From Saccharofermentans sp. (GTDB taxonomy: Bacteria; Bacillota; Clostridia; Saccharofermentanales; Saccharofermentanaceae), in assembly GCA_024688685.1 (NCBI GenBank), contig JAILDX010000033.1, positions 1-37,984 on the forward strand: a stretch of 37,984 bases of DNA. Direction: 5' to 3'. Positions 31,902 through 37,984 of the stretch are shown here, piece after piece. The stretch's first letter is position 1. Every line of letters starts with the position of its first letter. The translations under genes and the position numbers were made by a program. A model generated the notes under the pieces. It had not been told where the DNA came from. It saw only the letters and a list, made by a program, of their open reading frames with translations, and ran no database searches.

Positions 31902-33602
31902 ATGGTACAGGGAAAAAGAAAGGAAAGATATCACGTTCATGTCGGAAGGATTTTTCTTTTTATAATCCTTCCGCTGGCAGGTATAATTGCAGGTGTCGGC
32001 GCAGGATTATTCTTCCTGACCGGTTCAGCAAAAGCGAAAGCTATCGGCCAGATCAGAGAAGAGGTTACTGTTTCGTATGGCACACCCATCACGTTGGATT
32101 TATTTCTAAGTGAGGACGCAGATGCCTCCACTTGCGAGATAGTCTCTGACATTTCCCAGATCAATCCGTGCGATCTTGCAACGTACCAGATCACTCTCAT
32201 GACAAAGGGATATAAGGTTAAGTCCATCCTGAATGTCGTTGATAATATCGCTCCCACAGCTCAGGTAGTTCCCCAGAAGATCTACTGCAATCAGCTTCCT
32301 GACCCTAATGACTGCATCGAGAATGTTTATGACAAGTCAGAGGTTACCGTCACATACGCAGAAGGCACAGACGTCAGCGTCGGCGGTGACATCATGGTTG
32401 GAATCGAGCTCACAGATGCTTACTGCAACAAGGTAGTACTGATGTGCCCGTTTACAGTTATCGATGACCATACAGGTCCTGTTATAGAGGGCTGCGAGGA
32501 CATCGACGTTATGGTAGGCGAGCTTCCTTCATACAGAGAAGGCGTCACGGTAACAGATGACTACGATCCTCATCCGAGGCTTACTATTGATAATTCACAG
32601 GTTGATTTCGATACGCCCGGTTCATATCCTCTCAAATATATCGCTATCGACGAGTGCGGCAACCAGACAATGGTAACCGTAAGCGTTATCGTTAACGAGG
32701 TTCCTGAAGAGGAAGAAGAGGCTGCAGAAGGTGGCGGCGGTGGAAGCGGTATCCGTTACAACAGAGCGTCTAATACGGCTTACGACAACTGCACAGTTGA
32801 TGACGCATATGCGGCAGCACGTAAGATCTACAACAGCATCTGCAAGGCTTCAGACAGCGATGTTCTGCAGGGCCTCAAGATCTTCTACTGGGTAAACCAC
32901 AACATCTCATTCTCACTCCATGGAACGACAACTGTATCGTGGGCAGCAGCAGCATGCCAGGCATTTGGCAGACGTTACTCAAGCTGCTACGGAGAGTGGG
33001 CAGCCTGCAAGGCTCTCTGCGATGTTGCAGGTATCCCTAACAGACAGGTCGGACGTCTTACCGGTAAGCACACATGGTGTCTGTGCTATCTGAACGGCGG
33101 CTGGTATCACTGCGATGCTACACAGTATCCGGGTGCAGGCCATAGGTTCTCTTATATGATGACAGATGCCGAGATCGCGAGAGCAGTCGGATATCATTCC
33201 AACTACAACTCTGCAAGTCTTCCTGCAAGATGCACGATCTCAGTCCAGAACTATATCAATGTTTATAAGTGCGTTGTATATTCAGGTATGCCGTCACCGA
33301 CGCGTACACCTTCACCGACGCCTACTCCGACCCCTACGGTTTCGCCCGAGGAGATCGCGGCAAGCGACTCTGCAGCAGCTGCTTCTGATTCAGCAGCAGC
33401 AATGAGTTCGCAGTCAGCGCCTTCATCTTCTGCGGCAGAGCCGTCACAGAGTGCTGAGACATCTGCAGAGGCAGCACCTTCACCTGCAGCTCCTTCATCC
33501 GAGTCTGCACCTGAGTCACAGGCAGCTCCTTCCGCGGATCCGCCTGCACCTCCTTCACCTGCGGCTCCTTCAGCCGAGGAAGATCCTGGGACAGGAGAAT
33601 AA
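31902..33602 (+). CDS. Membrane-anchored Ig-like plus transglutaminase-like protein with Ser/Ala/Pro tail (member 5)
   Basis: 566 residues: basic N-terminus with membrane helix (about 15-40), beta domains (about 52-265), a Glu-then-Gly-rich hinge (about 268-283), catalytic domain (about 295-460) with Cys362 (SSCYGEW), His390 (GKHTW) and Asp405 (WYHCDAT), then a Thr/Pro stretch with PTPTPTP and a Ser/Ala/Pro/Glu tail of about 90 residues. Numerous extra cysteines occur in both the beta domains and the catalytic core. The segment DDHTGPVIEGCEDIDV is shared with members 6 and 7. It begins 59 bases after member 4 and ends 20 bases before member 6. Same operon; role inferred to be surface protein or wall processing. 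Confidence 0.83.
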   Translation: MVQGKRKERYHVHVGRIFLFIILPLAGIIAGVGAGLFFLTGSAKAKAIGQIREEVTVSYGTPITLDLFLSEDADASTCEIVSDISQINPCDLATYQITLMTKGYKVKSILNVVDNIAPTAQVVPQKIYCNQLPDPNDCIENVYDKSEVTVTYAEGTDVSVGGDIMVGIELTDAYCNKVVLMCPFTVIDDHTGPVIEGCEDIDVMVGELPSYREGVTVTDDYDPHPRLTIDNSQVDFDTPGSYPLKYIAIDECGNQTMVTVSVIVNEVPEEEEEAAEGGGGGSGIRYNRASNTAYDNCTVDDAYAAARKIYNSICKASDSDVLQGLKIFYWVNHNISFSLHGTTTVSWAAAACQAFGRRYSSCYGEWAACKALCDVAGIPNRQVGRLTGKHTWCLCYLNGGWYHCDATQYPGAGHRFSYMMTDAEIARAVGYHSNYNSASLPARCTISVQNYINVYKCVVYSGMPSPTRTPSPTPTPTPTVSPEEIAASDSAAAASDSAAAMSSQSAPSSSAAEPSQSAETSAEAAPSPAAPSSESAPESQAAPSADPPAPPSPAAPSAEEDPGTGE

Positions 33603-33622
33603 ATCCTTCAAGGAAGCAGATT

Positions 33623-35251
33623 ATGTTCGTCAGGAAAACAAGACTATTAACCGTTTTACTGGCAGCTACGGTTCTTTCTGTAGCTGCCGTCATTTTTGTA
33701 GCGTGCGGTTCATCCGAAGCTGAGAAGATGATCAAAAAGGAGGTATCCGTTACATACGGGACACCTCTTACAGTCGATCTCTTTCTCACTGAAGGTGCAG
33801 ATCCCGCACTTTGTTCTTTTGCATCAGACGTGTCCGTAATAAACATGGACGATCTCGCAACATACGAATTGTCTCTGAAATACGACGGCGAGAAGGTCAG
33901 ATCCACACTTAATGTAATCGATGATGTTCCGCCCGTGGCAGAGGCCGTTCCGCAGATCGTTTATGCAAATCAGGCACCCGACCCGAACGACTGCATCAGG
34001 GCTTTATGTGACAAGTCGTGCGTCACCGTTGATTTTGCGGAGGACGCTGACTGGACAGTAGGCGAGCCCAGAACAGTCAATGTTATCCTTACAGATGCAT
34101 ATGGGAACGTAACTGTTATCGAGGTCCCTGTAACAGTAATAGACGATCACACACCTCCTGTCATTTCCGGCTGTACCGACATCTATGTTCATGTCGGAGA
34201 ACACCCCAAGTACAGGGATGGCGTGCTTGTTGAGGACGACTACGATGACGAGCCCTCACTGAAGATCAATAAGACTGCGGTCGATCTTAATACGATTGGA
34301 ACATATCCTGTTGTTTATACAGCTGAGGATGCGGCAGGTAACGTAACAGAGGTTACTATTAATCTCGTTGTTGTTGCTGCCGATGTTGATATCGAGGCAC
34401 TCCTTGCAGGCAATACAGAAGCAAGAAGCTCATCTTCAGGCGATTACAAGAACTATAACGACTGCACTGCTGACGATGCCTATGAGGCAGCACGTAAGGT
34501 GCTGAGTTCCATCTCAGGCGGTGCTTCAAATAAGATCCAGCTCGGCATGAAGATATTCTACTGGGTCAATCATCACATCGCATTCTCCGTCGGAAACACT
34601 TCGGATAACTGGGCAATCGCGGCGTGTCAGGCGTTTGGAAGGCGTAAGGCATCCTGTTTCGGGCAGGCTGCTGCTTGTAAGGCTCTGTGTGATGTGGCCG
34701 GCATCCCCAACAGAATGGTATATGCCAATGATGGTTTCCACACATGGCTGCTCTGCTATCTGAACGGCGGCTGGTATCACTGCGATGCTACACAGTGGAG
34801 CGGCGGAAGACACAATTTCTCGTACATGAAGACCGATACCGAAATAGCTGCGGCAGTCGGACATCATTCTTTTAACCATAATTCATATCCCGAGAGGAGC
34901 ACACTCTCCGTTCAGGCATGGATCAATGTCGCAAACGGAACAGTAAGTTCAGGCATGCCGACACCGACGCCGGCACCGCCGACGGAGGATCCTGCTGACT
35001 CAAGTGAGGCCGCTGAGAGTGCAGCAGCCGAGAGTTCAGGGGCGACAGCGTCGTCCGAGGCGTCGTCGAGTGAAGAACCGGCATCAGGATCGTCTCAGGC
35101 CGCTCCGTCTTCCTCTGCAGATCCGTCTCCGGCTGCACCTTCATCAGAGGCAGCACCATCATCAGGGGTAGCACCGTCATCAGAGGCAGCACCTTCTGCA
35201 GAGCCGGCGCCACCGTCACCCTCGGCTCCTTCGGATGAAGAGGGAGACTGA
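33623..35251 (+). CDS. Lipoprotein-like Ig-like plus transglutaminase-like protein with Ser/Ala/Pro tail (member 6)
   Basis: 542 residues. Unlike its neighbours the N-terminus looks like a lipoprotein signal (VIFVACGSS, Cys28). Beta domains at about 40-250 contain DDHTPPVISG and NTIGTYPVVYTAEDAAGN. The catalytic domain (about 280-450) has Cys345 (ASCFGQA), His373 (GFHTW) and Asp388 (WYHCDAT). The tail from about 455 is Ser/Ala/Pro/Glu-rich with an 18-bp DNA repeat. AAGGA precedes the ATG, and its stop (TGA 35249-35251) is 2 bases from the GTG of member 7, so the two are probably coupled. Confidence 0.82.
   Translation: MFVRKTRLLTVLLAATVLSVAAVIFVACGSSEAEKMIKKEVSVTYGTPLTVDLFLTEGADPALCSFASDVSVINMDDLATYELSLKYDGEKVRSTLNVIDDVPPVAEAVPQIVYANQAPDPNDCIRALCDKSCVTVDFAEDADWTVGEPRTVNVILTDAYGNVTVIEVPVTVIDDHTPPVISGCTDIYVHVGEHPKYRDGVLVEDDYDDEPSLKINKTAVDLNTIGTYPVVYTAEDAAGNVTEVTINLVVVAADVDIEALLAGNTEARSSSSGDYKNYNDCTADDAYEAARKVLSSISGGASNKIQLGMKIFYWVNHHIAFSVGNTSDNWAIAACQAFGRRKASCFGQAAACKALCDVAGIPNRMVYANDGFHTWLLCYLNGGWYHCDATQWSGGRHNFSYMKTDTEIAAAVGHHSFNHNSYPERSTLSVQAWINVANGTVSSGMPTPTPAPPTEDPADSSEAAESAAAESSGATASSEASSSEEPASGSSQAAPSSSADPSPAAPSSEAAPSSGVAPSSEAAPSAEPAPPSPSAPSDEEGD
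35141..35194 (+). repeat. 18-bp tandem repeat in the tail of member 6
   Basis: Three imperfect copies of TCATCAGAGGCAGCACC plus one variable base (35141-35158, 35159-35176, 35177-35194), encoding S-S-E-A-A-P-type units. The unit length equals that in member 4, but the sequence differs, so the repeats arose separately or diverged. Confidence 0.8.
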
Positions 35252-35253
35252 CA

Positions 35254-36627
35254 GTGAAGATGCATCAGTTGTCAGAATACAAGATCAAGAAGATCACAGA
35301 GAGATCACAGAGAGTGATGTCTTTTATCGTTCTGCCGCTGTTGCTCGGCCTGTCTATCGGAGCTGTAGTATGTCTGTATAAATACAACCAGGCAGTAAAA
35401 GCTCTGGACGGCCTCATTTACGACGAAATCAATATTGAATACGCGCACAAGTTCGACCTGTCAACTTTCTTTGTCGAGGTTCCTGAAGATGCAGCATTCG
35501 TTACGGATCTCAGCACTATCGACACTTCTGTTATCGGCTCATATCCCATTGAGATAAGTGTGGGTGACAGGCAGTACGAGTCAGTCCTAAATGTTGTCGA
35601 TCTGACCGCGCCCACGGCAAACCCCGTTGCGCAGGAGATTTACGCAGGTGATGTTCCTGACCCTGCTGCATGCGTTAAGGATGTTTATGATCTGTCAGGC
35701 TACAAGATCGAGTTCGCAGACCCCGATTACAATTTCAGCGAGGGTGGACACCACGCTCTTGATATTAAGCTTACGGATTCTTTTGACAACAGTTCGATCG
35801 TTCAGGTGCCGATCTATATCAAGGACGATCACACACCTCCGGTCATTGAAGGTGCGCATGACTTTAACCTCATTATCGGCGGTTCGATTACGTACAGAGG
35901 CGGCGTTACCGTTACTGATGATTTCGATCCCGCACCGGAGCTCGTTGTCGATACGTCTCAGGTCGATCTGAATACGATCGGCGTATATCCTATCACATAT
36001 ACTTCTTATGACGAAGTAGGCAACAGCAGTTCAGTCACGGTTAACGTTACTATCGTATCCATCTGGTCCGCAGGCGTTACCGCAGAAGATGACGAAGATG
36101 CAGTCGAGAATGCTTACAGGCTGGCCGACAGCATCCTCGCGAGCATAACTGACGGCAACATGAACGACATCCAGAAAGCAATGAAGATATTCTACTGGGT
36201 ACGCCATCACATTACGCCGTCAAGAGGCACGTCCGATTACAGCTCGTGGGCAAATGCGGCTATCAAGGCATTCAATACAAGAAGAGCTTCATGCTATGGC
36301 TCATGGGCATGCTGCAAGGCGCTGCTCGACCGCGCAGGCATAGAAAACATCTGCGTAACCAGATATCCCAAGGAGCAGTACAACAACAGGACGCACTACT
36401 GGTGCCTCGTAAAACTCAACGGTGAGTGGTATCACTGCGACGCTTACCCGTGGCAGGGAATGAGATCATTCTTCTTCATGATGACAGACAAAGAGATCAA
36501 GAACGCAGGCGGCGGACATATGTTTAATGAGAGCATCTATCCGGCACGCTCGACGACTTCGGTACAGAGTTACGTTAACCCCGCTAACTGCACTATCAGC
36601 AGGAACTTCCCGTACCGGGAGGGGTGA
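35254..36627 (+). CDS. Membrane-anchored Ig-like plus transglutaminase-like protein (member 7)
   Basis: 457 residues from GTG 35254 (ATG at 35260 is equally possible; GAGGGA upstream serves either). One membrane helix (about 23-42), beta domains (about 55-270; DDHTPPVIEGAHDFNL and NTIGVYPITYTSYDEVGN), then the catalytic domain (about 285-450) with Cys347 (ASCYGSW), His381 (RTHYW) and Asp396 (WYHCDAY). There is no Ser/Ala/Pro tail; the protein ends soon after the catalytic domain, like member 3. Closest in layout to member 3, which suggests one duplicated into the two ends of the array. It is the last gene before rplM; no clear terminator follows. Confidence 0.83.
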   Translation: MKMHQLSEYKIKKITERSQRVMSFIVLPLLLGLSIGAVVCLYKYNQAVKALDGLIYDEINIEYAHKFDLSTFFVEVPEDAAFVTDLSTIDTSVIGSYPIEISVGDRQYESVLNVVDLTAPTANPVAQEIYAGDVPDPAACVKDVYDLSGYKIEFADPDYNFSEGGHHALDIKLTDSFDNSSIVQVPIYIKDDHTPPVIEGAHDFNLIIGGSITYRGGVTVTDDFDPAPELVVDTSQVDLNTIGVYPITYTSYDEVGNSSSVTVNVTIVSIWSAGVTAEDDEDAVENAYRLADSILASITDGNMNDIQKAMKIFYWVRHHITPSRGTSDYSSWANAAIKAFNTRRASCYGSWACCKALLDRAGIENICVTRYPKEQYNNRTHYWCLVKLNGEWYHCDAYPWQGMRSFFFMMTDKEIKNAGGGHMFNESIYPARSTTSVQSYVNPANCTISRNFPYREG

Positions 36628-36721
36628 GGTTTGTTCTGTGGTTTGTTTGGGGTTGATTCTTTGATTTCGAGAGATTTTTTACGAATATTTGAGAAAATCG
36701 AAGAATTTTTAAGATTTTTGC

Positions 36722-36750
36722 TTGACATTGTTTTACCGCCCTTGTATTAT
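36722..36750 (+). promoter_or_regulatory. Promoter of rplM-rpsI
   Basis: TTGACA (36722-36727), 17 bases, TATTAT (36745-36750); an overlapping TATAAT (36748-36753) also exists. This is the typical strong promoter of a ribosomal-protein operon. Confidence 0.8.
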
Positions 36751-36756
36751 AATCGG

Positions 36757-36811
36757 GCGCGCCAATAGCGGCGCATTAGAATTTGCAAGTATTTTAAGGA
36801 GATCAAGGCAT
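36757..36811 (+). promoter_or_regulatory. rplM 5' leader with short hairpin (possible L13 leader)
   Basis: GCGCC (36759-36763) can pair with GGCGC (36770-36774) around a 6-base loop, followed by AAGGAG and the rplM start. Many Firmicutes carry an L13-binding autoregulatory leader before rplM; this one is small and the match to the known consensus was not checked. Confidence 0.35.
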
Positions 36812-37246
36812 ATGAAGACATACGTTGCTACAGCTGCTACGATTGAGAGAAAGTGGCTTGTTATCGACGCAGAAGGCAAGACATTAGGTCGTCTTGCAAC
36901 AGAGGTCGCAAGACTTCTCCGCGGTAAGCATAAGCCCACATACACACCATTTATCGATACAGGTGATTATGTCGTAGTAATTAACGCTTCCAAGATGGTA
37001 CTTACAGGCAAGAAGCTTGACCAGAAGTACTATCGTTATCACACAGGTTATCCGGGAGGACTTAAGGAGACATCTTACAGGAACCTTATGGCCAAGAATC
37101 CCGAGAAGGCATTGGAGCTTGCAGTTAAGGGAATGCTCCCCAAGAACTCCCTTGGACGTCAGATGTTCAAGAAGCTTCATGTATACGCAGGTCCTGAGCA
37201 CGAGCAGGCAGCTCAGAAGCCCGAAGTTTACACATTCGAAGGTTAA
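36812..37246 (+). CDS. rplM: 50S ribosomal protein L13
   Basis: 144 residues from ATG 36812 ([15 protein letters not shown]), chosen because AAGGAG lies just upstream and this is the usual L13 start; the open frame to 36722 runs back into the promoter. L13 hallmarks: [34 protein letters not shown] and the C-terminal [12 protein letters not shown]. It is an early assembly protein of the large subunit and, in several bacteria, controls its own operon. rpsI follows after 16 bases. Confidence 0.98.
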   Translation: MKTYVATAATIERKWLVIDAEGKTLGRLATEVARLLRGKHKPTYTPFIDTGDYVVVINASKMVLTGKKLDQKYYRYHTGYPGGLKETSYRNLMAKNPEKALELAVKGMLPKNSLGRQMFKKLHVYAGPEHEQAAQKPEVYTFEG

Positions 37247-37262
37247 TGGAGGATAGTGATAA

Positions 37263-37673
37263 ATGGCTAAGAAATCCACAAATAAGGTTTACTACTATGG
37301 AACAGGCCGTCGTAAGGATGCAGTAGCACGCGTTCGTCTTGTTCCCGGCACAGGCAAGATCACGATCAACGATAAGGATATCGATGATTATTTCGGTCTT
37401 GATACACTGAAGCTCATCGTTCGTCAGCCCCTCGAGGCAACAGAGACAGCAGGTAAGTTTGATGTTATCGCTAAGGCTGAGGGCGGCGGAATCTCCGGTC
37501 AGGCAGGCGCTATCCGTCACGGCATCGCAAGAGCTCTGGTTGTAGCAGATGAAGAAGCTTACAAGGCAACACTTAAGACAGAAGGTTTCCTTACAAGAGA
37601 TTCACGTATGAAGGAGCGTAAGAAGCCCGGTCTCAAGAAGGCAAGAAAGGCTTCACAGTTCAGTAAGCGTTAA
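37263..37673 (+). CDS. rpsI: 30S ribosomal protein S9
   Basis: 136 residues; slightly longer than the usual 130 because of an N-terminal MAKKSTN extension. S9 hallmarks: [34 protein letters not shown] and the basic tail [24 protein letters not shown], whose final KR reaches the ribosomal P site. GGAGG precedes the start. The operon rplM-rpsI is the standard arrangement and ends at the terminator at 37703. Confidence 0.98.
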   Translation: MAKKSTNKVYYYGTGRRKDAVARVRLVPGTGKITINDKDIDDYFGLDTLKLIVRQPLEATETAGKFDVIAKAEGGGISGQAGAIRHGIARALVVADEEAYKATLKTEGFLTRDSRMKERKKPGLKKARKASQFSKR

Positions 37674-37702
37674 TCGGTTATTGGAGTTACTGATAAGATT
37701 AG

Positions 37703-37735
37703 AATCCCGCACAGGTTGTGCGGGATTTTTTTTTT
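37703..37735 (+). terminator. Rho-independent terminator of rplM-rpsI
   Basis: A perfect 11-bp stem (AATCCCGCACA/TGTGCGGGATT, 37703-37713 and 37717-37727) with a 3-base loop, running into ten T (37726-37735). It lies 30 bases after the rpsI stop. Confidence 0.97.
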
Positions 37736-37756
37736 GCGGGTAGGGATGGGCGCCGG

Positions 37757-37843
37757 GCACGCAGTAAAACGAGCAGTAAAAGCAGATTACACTGCGGGAT
37801 ACACTGCGCACGCAGTAAAACGAGCAGTAAAAGCAGATTACAC
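37757..37843. repeat. Two perfect 36-bp direct repeats, 15 bp apart
   Basis: Copies at 37757-37792 and 37808-37843 start GCACGCAGTAAAACGAGCAG and end AGCAGATTACAC. The unit itself contains repeated GCAGTAAAA words, and the spacer ends in ACACTGC, echoing the unit. The period is 51 bp. Noncoding, between the rpsI terminator and an IS256-like end. Confidence 0.95.
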
Positions 37844-37984
37844 AGTCAAGTCCAAAGTTTTGTGTAAATTCAATCCTTAGAATAATTTGTTTTTTTGCCA
37901 AGAACTCCGAGTGGAGCGTAGCGTAACGAGGAGTTCTTGGCGGCGCTTCTCGTTACGGTCCCTTATGCGACCATAATTCCCCTG
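37844..37984. mobile_element. Possible IS256-type end and hairpin at the right edge
   Basis: Reading inward, GTCAAGTCCAAAGTTTTGTGTAAATTCAA (in two parts, 37845-37859 and 37860-37873) looks like the terminal repeat of an IS256-family element. The 14-mer TTGTGTAAATTCAA is the exact reverse complement of 111-124 in the left-hand IS end. Inside lies a 12-bp perfect inverted repeat (37897-37908 with 37930-37941). No transposase reading frame is visible in the 110 bases that remain, so this may be the 3' side of the element or a remnant. Confidence 0.4.

Noticed and set aside
31678..35194. CRISPR-like arrays in the gene tails
   Set aside because: The repeats are in-frame, coding and contiguous without spacers; they are protein low-complexity repeats.
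37757..37843. CRISPR array
   Set aside because: Only two repeats with a 15-bp spacer, no cas genes, and the repeat units contain internal repetition.

Overview
The window looks like a chromosomal segment of an anaerobic Firmicute (Bacillota), most likely class Clostridia. The reasons are: Shine-Dalgarno sites of the AGGAGG type, TTGACA/TATAAT-like promoters, use of TGA as a stop, a C. difficile Cpr-like ABC/two-component operon, secreted proteins with acidic or Ser/Ala/Pro-rich linkers, and protein families (MalY/PatB, DHH, MATE, HD-GYP) with a clostridial flavour. No rRNA, tRNA, phage module or CRISPR array was seen. Genus cannot be fixed from the sequence alone.

Layout. 1-1950 is a degraded accessory edge: the start of an IS256-family transposase (reading left), two gene remnants, and a small antitoxin-like gene coupled to a GNAT acetyltransferase. 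1880-6655 (minus) is one operon: response regulator, ABC ATPase, two paralogous permeases and a histidine kinase, organised like CprABC-RK or lantibiotic-immunity systems. From 6737 on the plus strand comes a membrane anchor, a flavoprotein and an iron-sulfur subunit of a fumarate reductase/succinate dehydrogenase-like complex. Then follows a signalling/regulatory run (9608-15124): HAD phosphatase, XRE regulator, an HTH plus RelA/SpoT-type HD hydrolase, a MATE transporter fused to an RsbW-like ATPase domain, and a 7TM HD-GYP protein. At 15131-16491 sits a free-standing reverse transcriptase preceded by its own extended -10 promoter and a strongly structured, U-tract-ended RNA. I regard this as the best candidate for an undescribed system. 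16662-20513 holds a membrane protein, a Fur/Zur-type-box-controlled metal-binding lipoprotein, a DHH phosphoesterase and a MalY/PatB-type lyase.

20639-36627 is dominated by seven secreted or membrane-anchored transglutaminase-like proteins (two of about 820 residues, five of about 440-580), all with an intact Cys-His-Asp triad. They are interspersed with thioredoxin, a radical SAM protein, an SGNH-like protein and a lipoprotein. The last four are consecutive or nearly overlapping genes; three carry Ser/Ala/Pro tails. This looks like a cell-surface or envelope remodelling locus expanded by duplication. The window closes with rplM-rpsI, a strong terminator, a 36-bp direct repeat and a sequence resembling another IS256-type end.

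Functional reading (inference): the Cpr-like operon probably senses and removes an envelope-active peptide. The alarmone-type hydrolase, HD-GYP protein and ATPase-fused transporter suggest stress or nucleotide signalling. The transglutaminase array probably acts on surface proteins or peptidoglycan. The reverse transcriptase with its leader RNA is most simply a small domestic or defence RT-RNA cassette, not a group II intron, retron or diversity-generating retroelement.
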